Notes under the pieces: generated by a model
What the model saw: only the letters and a program-made list of their open reading frames with translations
Told to the model about the DNA's origin: nothing
The model's database searches: none
Shown here: in pieces, positions 32,855-45,334 of the stretch
Position numbering within the stretch: position 1 is the stretch's first letter
Layout of the letters: each line of letters starts with the position of its first letter
Translations under genes and position numbers: made by a program
Assembly: GCA_022559845.1 (NCBI GenBank)
Contig: CM040120.1
Location: 167,010,334-167,074,333, forward strand
Source: Amorphophallus konjac
Lineage: Eukaryota > Streptophyta > Magnoliopsida > Alismatales > Araceae
Length of the DNA: 64,000 bases
Direction of reading: 5' to 3'

Positions 32855-34724
32855 AAGGCCCCTGCGGTGAAGAAAAAGGCCTCTGGCTGAATAGTTGAGG
32901 TCCGCTCCAGTTCTTCCTCCCACTCCTCCAATCTTGGGCGTCCGACACTATTGGGAAGGAAATAAGAGATAGAGATTTGAGGGAGAAGGGGAACGGGAGT
33001 GTGAGAGGCTTGTGCAAAGAAAGAGGGTGGGTCCTTTTTTTTTCATTCTGTTATTTCCCTCTGTTTCATCTCCTGCTTACCCTTGCCTGATATGTAATTT
33101 CTCAGAGGTAGCCTTATCATATTTGAGAAAGAATGAAGATCAGGGCCCTGGATCACTGATTTATTTTCATGAATACGGTGCCCATTTCTCCACTATGTGC
33201 GCATAAATGCAATATGTATGTATACCTACTGTGCTTCTTGCATTTCTCCACTATGTTTCACCGGTGCTTGATCTCTGCTCTTACGAGCATGGTGTCTACT
33301 TATACAATAGAAATACAAATGTATGTCTATGATTTCCATACACCCTTAATGCTTGCTTCAACTCTGCCCATTTCTTCAATATATGCATATGTAAGTATGA
33401 TATAGATGTATATCTTCTACTTCATTTAATCCTACTCTCTTAGTAGATGTATGAACCGCCGTTCAATCTTTGTCTCTTTTGTTCATGTATTGTTCATACA
33501 ACGATCCACTCGTCATCCTAGTGGCCACTGACTCGGGGTTTGGCTTATTCAATAGCCATGATTCCGGGTTGCCAACCACTGGGAATTTACTCAATTTCTC
33601 ATTTGCAATGATTTCCACCCATTCTTTTTAGCCCCACTTTGGGATTTGACCAGATTTATGGTCATGCTGCCAAAGAAGGGGGGAATTACGGAATCCAACT
33701 CGGGTTTACCATTCAACCGTCCATGAAATTCTGATCACTCTCGTGTCCCCGAGGGCTCGCTTCCTCATAGCGTGGACCCCGGGTGATTGACCTTTAACGA
33801 GTGAACATTGGTGGCCATATGGCTCGGGGAAGATTCAAAACCACGTTCCGGAGCTGGGATTGTGGCACCCCTCGGTCATTGGAATCCCTAGTAGGCTCGT
33901 CCTCAGGATTTTTTTTTCACGACCGATGTGGGTTATCGGGTGTTGCCGCTTCCGTGTGCACCCTTTTCTTTCGGGGCCGTCTCGGATCACCTCCGTGGAC
34001 GCGTACCCATTTAACCCCCCCCAATGATTCCAAGTCAAGGGGATGTGCTGCTAGATTTTTGCCGGAGATTTGAACTTATAACAAAACAAAAAAAAGGATA
34101 AAGGATTGAATGGAATGGAAACAAGCAATGGGAAATGAATTGAGGCGAGTAGCCCGAATGGACAGGTGACTGAATGGAAGAGTTTGTTGTGGAATGAAAT
34201 TCAGATAATGCAATGGCCAAACATAACTCTGAATACTGCTAGAAACAGAATGAGCAAAATAGAAAATGTGAATGTTGATGATGAAACCTCCTGCTTCAAG
34301 AACTAAAGTCTAATTTGGACTAATGTACATCAAGTAAAGTATAATGATCAAATACAATTTCTGAACTAGCTGAAACCAAAGTGGATAAAGAGTTGGCTTC
34401 TAAACATGTGTTTAAAACCCCCAATTTAAAATTGAAATTCCTACTCTAAAAGCATTAGCATCCCTGCATACATCTACAAATTATGCATAATCATGCATAG
34501 GCAAAGAAGGAAAAGCTAGGAGTTAAGAGCTCTCAGACCCTACCTGGAATTACCGTAGTGAAATATAATGAGAGAGGATGAATGAATGAATCAATAGAAG
34601 AGAAAAAAAAGACTGAAAGACTGAACTTCAAAAAAACTAGAAACTTGAATCCTTTTTTTGGAGTGTGCAGATGCATTACATTGTGTATTGTTTTCCATCA
34701 TTGCTGGATCTGGATGCGGCAGTG

Positions 34725-35648
34725 GTCAACCCCCTGTGTGTGCAGGGGTCGACCTCCTCCCCTTCTTCTTCTACTGAAACCCAATTTGTCCCAGAAAAAA
34801 ATAAAAACATGAAGAGTGAATGCTCAGATAAAACAGTAAATCAAGAAATTATAGCCTTCGTAAGTGGGCATCTGCATGTATGAATTTCAAGATGTTGAGT
34901 CTTGTGGCTGTGGGATTTATACCCCCAATATCACCATCTTCTGCCTACTAGGGCCATTCTGTGCACGGGTTGACCCCTGCACATGAGGGGGTCAACACAT
35001 GAGGGGGTCGATTCCTGTACCAGGCTGGTTCTGGCTGCCAAAAAAAAAGAGGGAAGAAAAGTGTGTGAAGTGTGCATCTGCATACTGGCCATTGTGAAAA
35101 AGTTTTTTCTTCTGCAAGCATGATAATAGGATTCACATTGATTTCTCATATAATTCATCATGCACTTTGCATAATCATTGAACTCTCATGAGCCTTGCTG
35201 TTTATCTGAACATGTATAATCATTGAACTCACATTGTGCAAAAGGGTGGATATGTCATCCTTCCCCTCGGCCTTGTCACATTTTTCATATGGATCATGCA
35301 TGCACCTAGTAAATAAAACAAGTCATGGATCAATCCAAACCCCATATACATGCATTGCATATATATATTTATATTGAAGCCTTATGCATTTCATCACTAA
35401 CAAGAAACCCAAACACCCTACTTGTATTTGGAGAGATTGCACAAAAAAGAAATTTTACATAAGATCCTTTGCTGGCCTTTGGGTATGAGAGCAGGTCGAC
35501 CTGCTTCTTACCCCAGGTCGACCTGGCCTTTATAGAAACCCCCCGTTCAGTTGGGGTAGGTCGACTTGTCCCTTGAACAGGTCGACCTACCCGTCAGATA
35601 TCATGTCTCTGGCAAAATAGGTCGACTGACTTGGCTAGTTCAGTTGAC
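34725..35648. repeat. GTYRAC doublets in Tat LTR B
   Basis: Pairs occur at 34725/34748 (23 bp), 34969/34991 (22), 35495/35517 (22), 35560/35581 (21) and 35621/35643 (22). Arms differ between pairs: AGGTCGACCTG, GGGGTCGACC, TAGGTCGACTT with GGTCGACCTAC. Confidence 0.85.
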
Positions 35649-37542
35649 CGAAATGCTCTGCATTCAAAAAAAAAGGCATTCACAAGGTTACAAAAGGGAG
35701 TGACTGTGCATTTGCACGATGACCTCCTGTAAATAGATTTATGTGAACATGATGAAAGAGCCCCATCGAATTTCCCATGTAAACAACCATGCATTTTGTA
35801 TGATCCCAGAATTGCTACGGGTTTGAGCATACTTGCCCTTTCATCCATTATCCAAATACATATAGCGCACGCCTGCATGGCATTTCTCCCTAATCAGGCA
35901 TTGGATCATGGTTTCAGACGGAATTTTCATGAATGCTTCTCATTTGGGTGCTTGTGTGCCATAACCCCCTCGGTAAATCAAATGGTGAGCGGTGGAAACT
36001 TGAATTACATTCAGGTGAAAACCCCCATTATGCGTGAGTCGAGAACTCTGCCATGTATCTGGAGGGACCCTTCGTATGAAGACCCTATCAAATCCCCTTG
36101 TGCCATGTGCATTTAAGCTTGCATGATCATCAAAGCATGTGTCATTGCCTTTCATGCCATTTCAAAAAAAGAAGAAGAAGAGGAGGAGAAAGCAAACAAG
36201 AAAATAACAAAAGAGGGAAAACACAGAGTTATCATGGCAGATGCATGGCAGATTGTGCACAATGCATACTCTAACCCATATGTATCTCAAAAAAAAAGAG
36301 AAAATAAAACTTCATGTCCATCTCTTTCCCATACCCTGAGCTATATGTGATCTGCAACTTAGCTCCATACATATGCATGTGCATTTGCCATCAAAACTAA
36401 AGGGGTGACACATGACCAGAAAAGATAAGCTGAACAAAGATTCAAACTGAAGGCTCTCAGTCTTAAAATAGAGAGGAGAAAGGAACAAAAAATGATTCCA
36501 TGATTCAAGATGAAACAATAAACTAAAATAAAACAAAAAAAATCAGCTAACCAAAAGACAAAAAAAAAGAAAGGATCTGTGACCTGCCAGAGGCTGGGTC
36601 TACACAGTGCATGGCTGGGTCTACCCAACTATTGGCTGGCCTGTGCCAGCCCCTATGTCCCTTTTGGATAAAAAAAAATCAAAAAACAAAACAACACACA
36701 ACCAACTACTTCGGGCAACAAAACAAACAATGGCCATCAACCCATGAAAACAAAAATCATGGTGAATAATTAATTGTAATAGTCAAATAACGATGAAAAT
36801 ATTCAAGATCACAATCAAAAATGGATCAATGATGAAAATCTCAAAAAAATAATACCCTCATTAAGACAATTCAAATGGCAAGCTATCTGGATTTCTTCCC
36901 TTTGACCCCAAGTAGGGGGAGATACTAAAGGTTCCCTCGCGAGGCATGCTTGGCTCCCAGGGACCGTCCCATTAAAGCCATGCCGTGACTCCACATCGGG
37001 CCGATAATTCACTGATTTCACTCGTTTAATTGAGATTTAACCAGACTCTTTCGTTTCTTCAGATATTAAACTTGTCGTGCCCCGGCATACATGTATTGTG
37101 GTTTTACCGATACGCCTATAATGATTTTTAACCCAGGCGTCCGTCCGGACATGAAGTGGTCGGCCTATGACCGAAATAATTTTAAAAGTCATTTTGGGGG
37201 AATTTAATGCTTTTCAATACGTTGTTCCTTCTTTTCATAAAAATTGATATTTAGGCCATGAGGTCCCATTTCTTGGTGATTAATCAAATGGTTTCCCCTC
37301 TTTGAGGGGATGTAATTTACACCATGACCTTTATGGCAAGGCGGGTCTCCAGTCCTTACTCAACACCCACAATCGTCTAGTTAGTCAGACGGGGCGCACC
37401 ACGAGCATTGGACCACTCTAGTCTCGAAGCTCGAAGACATTGTCACATACGTGACTGGCACGCCCTTGCACAATAAAACCGATAAAAGATAAAACGATAT
37501 CCCGATATAAATTATTTAAAGAAATTGAGTGCGTCCACAAGT

Positions 37543-37560
37543 TGGCATGCCCGGTGGGAC
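37543..37560 (+). other. Primer-binding site of Tat copy B
   Basis: TGGCATGCCCGGTGGGAC starts 3 bp after the LTR end. It begins with TGG, complementary to a tRNA CCA end, and resembles the TGGC-GCCCGGTGGGAC sites of plant Tat-lineage elements. I do not assign the tRNA. Confidence 0.8.
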
Positions 37561-37667
37561 AGGACCACCTTTCATCTTTTTGCCAAGATTTGTGGCCTCA
37601 TGACCTCTTCTTAAAATTCTAACCTTCCTCAATTTGAAATTGCAGGGGTTGAATTTCAACAAACGCA

Positions 37668-38378
37668 ATGGCAGTCACCTTTGGTCCGCTCGTCGTCGCC
37701 AGCCATGCCGAGCATGGTTACCTTGCTGTGTCGACCCGGTTCAGCAGCTTTCCTCCTATTGTGGGCTTCCCCAACTTCTTTGGGGTGACCTTCGTCAAGC
37801 TCCTAGACGTCCAGGGGAACAACTCCGTCGTTGCTACAATGGCGACAATGAAGAAGACTGAAGCGGTGGGCCGCCATGTCCCCCACACTCACCATGCTCA
37901 TCACCCCACCTCAAGCAACAAGAGGCACACCTTGGCTGCCAGGAGGGCATCCAAAAAGAACGCTGGTATGCTACAAAGTCGGCTATCCACCTCGGGCAAG
38001 TTAGTGCTCATCAGAGGCCTCCGAGTATTCTTGAATGGCAGGCAGGCTGGAATTACACCCGACAAGGTGGTTTCAATGATGCCAATGCATAATTCCTTCC
38101 AAGCACTGGCCCAGATTAAAATGGACGTCTTTGAGTCCAAGATAGAGGGAGGGTTGGCCCCGAAGCCAACCAAGCTCAAGCAAATCTGGGTGCCCAAGGG
38201 AGCCCGCGCTGTCCCCATCATCTCGAAAGAATCTGAAAGGGGCCATCCAAGGGGGCCAAAGAAAGATGTACGGGCTGAGATGGCTGCCCTAGTTCACCCC
38301 TCGCTAGCATCTGCTGCTCATGCCCAGCTAGGGGACGTGTCCTACCACCGCAAACATCACTGCAAGAAGGCCTGTTGA
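37668..38378 (+). CDS. Intact pre-gag ORF of Tat copy B, unknown function (236 aa)
   Basis: This is the first ORF after the primer-binding site, starting with ATG 108 bp downstream of it. The protein has a hydrophobic-neutral N-terminus (MAVTFGPLVVASHAEHGYLA), a His-rich basic centre (HTHHAHH, then ARRASKKNA), KLKQIWVPKGARAVP and a basic C-terminus ending KKAC. No zinc-finger, protease or polymerase motif is present. It is free of stops while neighbouring gag is decayed, and copy A has a broken counterpart (1-365), so it is a genuine conserved element ORF. Its basic character would suit RNA binding, but that is only inference. It may also be the N-terminus of a longer gag polyprotein whose frame is now lost. 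Confidence 0.6.
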   Translation: MAVTFGPLVVASHAEHGYLAVSTRFSSFPPIVGFPNFFGVTFVKLLDVQGNNSVVATMATMKKTEAVGRHVPHTHHAHHPTSSNKRHTLAARRASKKNAGMLQSRLSTSGKLVLIRGLRVFLNGRQAGITPDKVVSMMPMHNSFQALAQIKMDVFESKIEGGLAPKPTKLKQIWVPKGARAVPIISKESERGHPRGPKKDVRAEMAALVHPSLASAAHAQLGDVSYHRKHHCKKAC

Positions 38379-38731
38379 AGGCACTCTGTCAATACGCTCC
38401 CAGTGCAAATGGGAGCACTATCACCTGCCTTCCCAACTTTGCGAGGGCAAGAAGAGGAAAATGATGCTATCAAGAGGTGTTTGCAGGGCCTAGGGACCAT
38501 CCCCTTAGGCTGGCAGAGGCTATCACAGGCCATGGAACACATCCAAGGAGGCCACAAATTTCACACTCTGTCAGGAGCTGGGCCAACAAGCCGTCAATGT
38601 TGCTGCAACATCTCTTCACCTCCGCAAAAGTTGGGGGCAATAATTTCAGTTTTTGAGGGGCTAGCTACCCTCCAAAGACCACTCACTAAAAGAATAAAGA
38701 AGAATGGAATCATCAAGTCTTCACTTGCAAC

Positions 38732-39591
38732 ATGGCTAGAGTGACCGGCGGCTATGGGGTTTCACCCCCGAATTATGTTGAGGCCGCTAGGCTCGTTGAA
38801 GGGCTGAGGCCTGCTACCGGAAGAGAAAAGGCTGTTGCTGGTATAGCACAAGCCCACATTGAAGAACTTCATCTACATCTAATCACGATGATTGTAAACA
38901 TGATCACCGCTGAAGGTGACAGCGAGGATCCAGCGCCTGCTTCAAATATTCCATCGGAAGGGCAAGGTCATGCTTCCAGCTCCTCTACGCCCGATCCGGC
39001 TACCATGATGATGCTGCTGCAAAGGTACAAACAAGAAGTTGAGATGCTGAAGAAGTAACTCAGCGAGATCAGCGTACATGCTCTGGCCCCGAAGTAGGTT
39101 GAGCTCCCTCCTGAAACCTCACAGCGAGGTGTTGATGAACTTGAAGCTTTCCCCCTGATAATGGCCTCTCAACTGGCACATGAATATATTGGGGGCACGA
39201 CTACGACACCACATCTTGCTCCTCAGCATCAAGGAGCCGCTGCTATACCTTAACCAACGGTGCCGATGTTGCTGCTGATGCAACAAGCTCAATTATGTCG
39301 AAGTCCGGTTGACCCGACAATAATGAATAAAATAATGATATAGCAAATGATCGAAAAGAAGCTGGCAGAGCTAGGCAATGATGATTACACCTCATCTGAT
39401 GTATACAAGGTGTCGTATCTGGCCCACCATGCTGTCAAAAGGCTACCTCCCGGTCTCAATAAGCTGCGGAAGTTTGATAAATTCAATGGACACGGTTCGT
39501 CGAAGGAGCATATAGCCTACTACATCAACGTAATGTGCGATTTGGCGACCGATGAGTCCTACCTGCTAAAATTCTTCGGGTCCTCACTAAT
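38732..39591 (+). pseudogene. Tat gag first copy (copy B), 5' part before nested copia
   Basis: The N-terminal region matches copy A: APASNIPSEGQGHASSSSTP (38934-38993), then coiled-coil text QRYKQEVEMLKK, then a stop at 39056. After several disruptions the capsid-like part resumes at 39347 with KFDKFNGHGSSKEHIAYYIN and runs to SSLMG, where the copia element inserted at 39597. The gag continues at 52924. Stops near 39056 and 39341, plus the insertion, inactivate it. Confidence 0.8.
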
Positions 39592-40550
39592 GGGACTATT
39601 GAATATATAGGATGGTGCAAACCAGATTCAGAGTGGGGGTGAATGAATCTCCCCTTTAAAAATGCCCAATTAAAACTGTACTTATAAATCTTATGAAATT
39701 AAATTCTCAGATGGCTCAATTAAACTGATATACTAATGAGACTCACACCTGAACACTTATTAAGAAGTTCTAGTGTGATTCTCACCAGAATGCTTAACAT
39801 TCACATCCATCAAACTTTCTGAAATACTCAGCAGGGATCAATGCATAGATGACAGAAAACACAGTAAATCATGCGTAATCTAAACTACCCAGATATAATG
39901 ATCCTAATCATACATCTATCGTGAATCAAGGAGCAAGCATTCAAACCATGGCACAAGTAATTTTTAGATCATTCAGTCTGCTGCACGCAGACCTTCGTCA
40001 ATCCCCCAACTCTAACCAGAGTGAGGCTTACTACTGCCTAACAACTTGAACCGCTGAGCATCACAACTTGCTTACATCAGCTGAGCATTACAGCTTGGCT
40101 TCCGCTGAGCATCGCAGCTTGCTACAGTTGAGCGTCTACAAATACTGACACACAGCTTGAAGAAATTAGAAATGAAAGACAAAAGTAGAATCACAACACT
40201 GAAAAGCTGGAAATGAAAACTAAAACATATAGCTCACGTAGGAGCACATCTGGCTTGGATCTGATCCAAGGGCCAGTCGAACCGATCTTCAGGATCATCA
40301 GATTCCTATCCTCAAGCTTGCTCTCTTTCTTCCTCTTTCTTCCTCACTGCTATGTAACTCTCTCTTTTTCTTCTCACTCACTTTCACTGAAGACTACGAT
40401 GGTACTCTATTTTTCTAACTCTCATATCTTCACTCTTTCTCTTATAGCCGTTCTTTTTTATTTCTCTATCAATCTCTTTTCCTTTCTGTTGCTCTCTTAA
40501 TTCTCTTCTCTTCTCTTCTCTTCTATATTTCTTTCTCCCAACCATTCGAT

Positions 40551-40561
40551 CCTCTTTTATA
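40551..40561 (-). promoter_or_regulatory. TATA box candidate, 3' LTR of SIRE-like copy 1
   Basis: On the - strand TATAAAAGAGG, conserved at 51407-51417 in the 5' LTR. The array of GCACCGACC motifs lies upstream of it, in U3. Confidence 0.6.
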
Positions 40562-40939
40562 AGCAGCAGACGATGGGCGCGTGGATACCACGTTTCCCAC
40601 CCAAACTTTCACGCATATCTGATCCTTCAAGGTTCCACATGTCAGAATCATGGTACTGTAGTTGTCCATGTGGCAGGATCATCTAGTCCGCTCCTTGCCT
40701 TGGATCACGTGCCATTGGGTAAAGGTCTTGAATCACGTGACTCCATTAAGTGTAAGGCTCCCTGCTCGAAACTGGGTCCTCTAGTTGACTAAACCCTGTC
40801 AAGAAGGAATACGTCATTTCATCAAACACGTTATAGTCATAGCATCAGAGAGAGAATATATGCTTAATCAATATTCAGAAACCTTAATTGATCAGATAAA
40901 ACGTATGGAGATATATTAAGTGTATATCAGATGCTCAGA

Positions 40940-41960
40940 TCATGCCTAGTACGTGTGCACAGACCTTACCTAATGCATGTGCACCGACCTTGCCTTATGC
41001 ATGTGCTCAGACTTGATATAACTGCATGTGTCGACCCTCCTAGTATGCATAGACTTGATATGACTGCATGAAGATGTGCATCGACCTTGGTTATGTGCGA
41101 TGCAAATGATGCACCGACCTTGATCTTGCACAAATGGGATGTGCACCGACCTTAGTCTTTTATATGCATGAATATGCACTGACCTTACTTGCACTAGCTA
41201 AAAAGGTGCATCAACCATAATGCAGTATTGTAAACATGCACCGACCTATATGAGCAAGCTACCGGAACGTGCATTGACTTTGTAAGCTATATGAGTGAAT
41301 ATGCACTGACCTTTTGCTCAGACATACAAGGCAAGTGTACACTGACCCTGTAAGTGAGCATGCAATTGTGCACCGACCTGGCAAGCAAATGTGCTTGGGC
41401 TTTATATGCATGTAGCAGAAGATGCACCGACCTTATGTGCATTGAGTTGATATGTGCACCGACTTCATATGGTATGAGGCAAAAGATGCACTGACCTTAT
41501 ATCTCAGGGAACCGGATGTGCACCGACCTAGTTTCTACCAAGAAGATGTGCACTGACCTTCATGCACAAGATAAAAATTGCACCGACATTGTTCTGCCTA
41601 ATGAAGGACATGCACCAACCCTGTTTAGCGCAAGGCAAAATATGCACCGACCTTAGCATGCGTATAGCAAAACTTGCACCGACCTTCTATATGCGCATGG
41701 CAAACATGCATCGACCTTCTATATGCGCATGGCAAACATGCATCGACCTCATATGACTTAGCAGTGATATGGACAGACCTTCCAATGCATGAACAGTAAA
41801 CATGCATTGACCTATATGCAGCAAAGTAAACATGCACACAACCTGTTCGATGAAAAGCATATGCACTAACATATGTTCTTAAGGTTGAGATGTGCATTGA
41901 TCTTACCTCATAGACAGATGATATATGCACTGACCTGTATGCTTCAATCCAATGGCTACT
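40940..41960. repeat. GCACCGACC array with 32-bp period (3' LTR)
   Basis: Motif starts at 41424, 41456, 41488, 41520, 41550, 41580, 41612, 41644, 41676, 41708 and 41740 are spaced 32 bp, except two steps of 30. Units continue on both sides with more variable spacing. Filler between motifs differs from unit to unit. Confidence 0.9.
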
Positions 41961-42142
41961 TGGCATTGACTTTTTGTCACCTTTTTGACCAGTCATTATG
42001 TTGAGTCATTTTTAGAACCTGTTCTGACATATTTTCATACTGCTCTATAAAGATGATGAGATTAGTAATAAATCCATCAAAGTTATATAATGATTCATAA
42101 GATTTGTCATCATTAAAATTTTAGAACCACAGGGACACAACA

Positions 42143-42156
42143 ATCTCCCCCTTTTT
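42143..42156 (-). other. Polypurine tract, SIRE-like copy 1
   Basis: On the - strand AAAAAGGGGGAGAT directly precedes the 3' LTR start TGTTGTGTCCC. Confidence 0.9.
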
Positions 42157-45100
42157 GATGATGGCAATATTATGAGTCATTGCAATAATTCAACATGATA
42201 ATCAAGTCAGTATAAACAATGAACATTGAATAATTCTATCATAGTGCAGCAACAAACGGATAACCAACAGCCAACAAACAGAATGACCAAGCATGACCCC
42301 TAATGACTCACAAAAATTCTCCCCCTTTGACAACATCAAAAAGCAAGAAATATTTAGGATGCTGATAAGATCTCCTCCTTTATGTACTATATGCAATATG
42401 ATTCATTGACAACTGAACTCCCCTTGAAGAGATGCTTAATCAACAGATGCTCTTGATAGATGGAGTGGAATGAAATAAATGATCAGTGCACCACAGGGAC
42501 ATTTAAATTGAGTCAGCCAATCAGGTTGGACATTCAAATGAGCAGACAAGTTTAAGTTCAGGTCATAAGGAATGTATGAAGAACAATGTGCATAATCTGA
42601 GTTTTGAATTTCAATCAGAAAGTGCAAACTGAGCATAGGATGATCAGATAAGCTTCAAGCACATGAGAAATTCAACAAGATTTTGAAAGAATATACCAAT
42701 TTCATAAATTCAAATGTAGGAATTTTTTAGAATCTCCCATTATGAGGGTTTATGAATGAACTTTATTGAACTGCATGGTTTAAAGATGATGTATACATGG
42801 TTGGACAATAAAGTTCTGTATTCATATCTGAAATCAAGATTTAATAAAAATGAACAAAATCCTCATATTAACATCTTGATTAACCTCTTTTCATCTTACT
42901 TAATTAATTTCAATGACTTCTTGACTTCTTTAGGAATTACAATCATAAGTATTGAGGTTAAACAGTCATGAAACCATTTGATTTTGTCCAAGGATATAGC
43001 AATTTTCCTTTTGCATTAATTTTCAGATATTTCATTTGTTTAAGCAATTAATCTTTGCTATCAAATCTTACGAGCAATCTAGTTCAGTACACACCTTGTA
43101 ACTAAAGGATACATATTTTTTAGATGCCAATATCCCTAAGCCCTTACTTTATAATACAGAGTTAACCTTTTCACCTCATGACATACCTCAACTCATTTCT
43201 TTGATGAGTGAGATGTGTTTCTCAGTGTGTAAGCGATTGCTCTGCCTATTTTTCAATCAATTTTTAAGCAGAGTTAACTATGGCACCTCATGACACAGCC
43301 CTTTGGACATGTGTTTCGCAATGATCAAAGTCATTGCTCTTACACGATTTAACCCATAGACATTTTCAGAGAAGTTAGATGTTTAAAAATAATACAGATT
43401 TCATGTATTTCAACATTTTCAGATTTCAACATTTTCAGATTTCAGAGATTTGATAAGATTTAACATGAAGTAGTTGGTTAAGGTTTATTAAAGTTGATTC
43501 AGATATTTTCAAGGCATTTATAATCAACTTTAATGAATCCATTAAACTTTAACCAATCTGATCTTTCAGATATTCACAAATCTGTATAATAGAAGATTCC
43601 TCATTGAATTAGTTTTTCAGATTTATGAGCAAGGTAGGTAGATTGAAATCTTCTTGGAATTCAGAGATATGAAATAATGTTTAAAGAAAATAATCAATTT
43701 ATTAATAGAAGCAGTAGCAAGAATATGCACCATGTACAAGAGACTTGAAGATCAAACATAAGATAGGATCTTGCAAACATTCAAGGTTTAGCAGATAAGT
43801 AGTGTTTTCAGCCAAGTTTAAGAATATGACAAGAATTCCAAGCACATGACCATCATTGATTAGAAACATACAACCTCAGAGGTAGGACAATGACAGTCAA
43901 GATAGTAAGAGCAGATAATTTCAGAGAGACAGTCACAAATTGAAGTATGAGATAGTGAGGACTTTAGTTCACCAATCAAGACTGAAATATGATCAGACGT
44001 ACATCAATAAAGGTGTCGACTCTTTGTGTCAACATATACTCATAAACTCTATAGAACATACCATTTCCACACAAAAAATGTCGACTCATGGTGTCGACAC
44101 TTCTGATCAGGATTATTAAGAAGTGCAGCAATTTACGTTAATGATTTAGAGGGTATGAGAATTATTTGAAATCAATACCTAAGATTATAACAAATGTTTA
44201 GAAGATTCAGACATACCGGCTAGATATATAAGTGACAGAAAGTGTCAGTCACAAGAAGATGTGAATTGCAAGGTGAGCTGATAATAAATAGAATCACAAC
44301 TAGGAACAGTACTTGGCGGAGGTTGAATCCAAGGATCCACTCACGCAAGGGTTAGCTTTCCTGATAGGCTTGACCTAACTTTCCACTTAAGCCTTTTTAT
44401 ATATTGTCTAGTTGATACAAGATAGCATAGGATTGTTTCATATGAAGCTCCCCCTTAGCAGATGCAGGAGGAGTGTTTTCAAAAATAGATGAAGTGCCAA
44501 TTGTTTAAATGATTTTAAATCAGATGAAGGCAAGAGAAACTGACTGATACCAATGTTTGAGATAAATTGCTAGAAGAGCAAAGATAATCAGTATGAACAA
44601 AGATAGTCATGCAGATCAAGAGATTTTTCTTATGCTCCCCCTGAATGCATGCACTCAACCAATCTTTTTGAAATTTTCAATATGGATGATATGCAGCTAA
44701 CTAAATTCATTAACCAATCATGTGTTACATGAAGACCATGAAGAGGACTTAATCTGACAAGATAATCATGAAATGCAGTATTGTCTTTAACAAAAACCCC
44801 CTGACTTTATGTACTGAATGACTAAATTTTAAGTACAACATATACAAGAAACATTATGTAAGGGAGTTCAATGAATTATATCTTAGACTGCCCTACGTTC
44901 AATATGACCCATGGTACCAGGCGGAGGACTTGATCAAAAGACCACCTCACACATAGTAAGAACCTCCAGACAGATTTCATCTGCCCTACAGTAGCTTACC
45001 ATTTGATATACCTTAATGGTCATGGGAAACAAGGCAATGTAAAAGCAGTCCTATGTGCATCCTAAGATGACAATATGCTAAGCATATGCAAATGTGAACA

Positions 45101-45334
45101 TGAATGCATGAGATTTTCATTAACAGATTAAGCATGATATGCAGCAATCTAAACACAATTATGGAAAATTCAGATAACCAAACATTTATTCATACTCAGG
45201 TGCCTTGGCTTATTACCCCTTTATTCATCAGCTTCCAAGGCACTCCTACAAAACACAAAACCTCATTTTCTAAATTGAGGTACCCAAGAATTCTTGGGTC
45301 CTCCATGGTCAGTAGAACCTTTGAATGGTGCTCT
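42157..45334 (-). other. Conserved non-coding 3' internal region of SIRE-like copy 1
   Basis: No ORF of any retroelement family is found on either strand, although this is where pol should be. The region is collinear with 27851-31130 of copy 2. Repeated landmarks are CTCCCCCTTTGACAACATC (42322), GACCCATGGTACCAGGCGG (44911, related to 30382 and 44312) and a GTCGAC pair at 44080/44093. Confidence 0.75.

Larger units (their letters stand above)
32363..37539 (+). repeat. 5' LTR of Tat copy B (about 5.2 kb)
   Basis: The LTR is collinear with 11449-16004 and ends GCGTCCACA directly before the primer-binding site. Its exact left base is uncertain: the preceding sequence is a truncated LTR of another family and no TGTGGGC start is preserved. 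Candidates lie between 32361 and 32385. The poly-purine and poly-pyrimidine ORFs inside match no family. Sequence between the arrays (35650-37539) holds nothing else recognisable. Confidence 0.75.
39597..42142 (-). repeat. 3' LTR of SIRE-like copy 1 (2546 bp)
   Basis: The plus-strand left end TATTGAATATATAGG corresponds to TGTTGAATTTATAGG at 47888 (one base changed in the terminal TG). The right end is GGGACACAACA. It contains small duplications of the phrase GCTGAGCATCACAGCTTGCT (near 40054-40130), a pyrimidine-rich tract (40320-40550) and a 32-bp-period array. Confidence 0.92.

Noticed and set aside
37451..37465. GTGACTGGCACGCCC shared by Tat LTR B and the chromovirus junction at 56147
   Set aside because: At 56147 the word is made of flanking GTGAC plus the LTR terminus. 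LTR ends of this type commonly start TGKCACGCC, so a 15-bp match can arise without homology.
38381..38731. An extra gene between the pre-gag ORF and gag in Tat copy B
   Set aside because: The 113-aa reading has no motif and its equivalent in copy A (about 366-780) is not conserved as protein.
41000..42000. CRISPR-like array of regularly spaced repeats
   Set aside because: Repeats are only about 9-12 bp, imperfect, in an LTR of a plant retrotransposon and present in both LTR copies. The context is eukaryotic with no cas genes.
42157..45334. Env-like third ORF of SIRE elements
   Set aside because: No open frame of useful length and no membrane or leader pattern could be seen in either copy.
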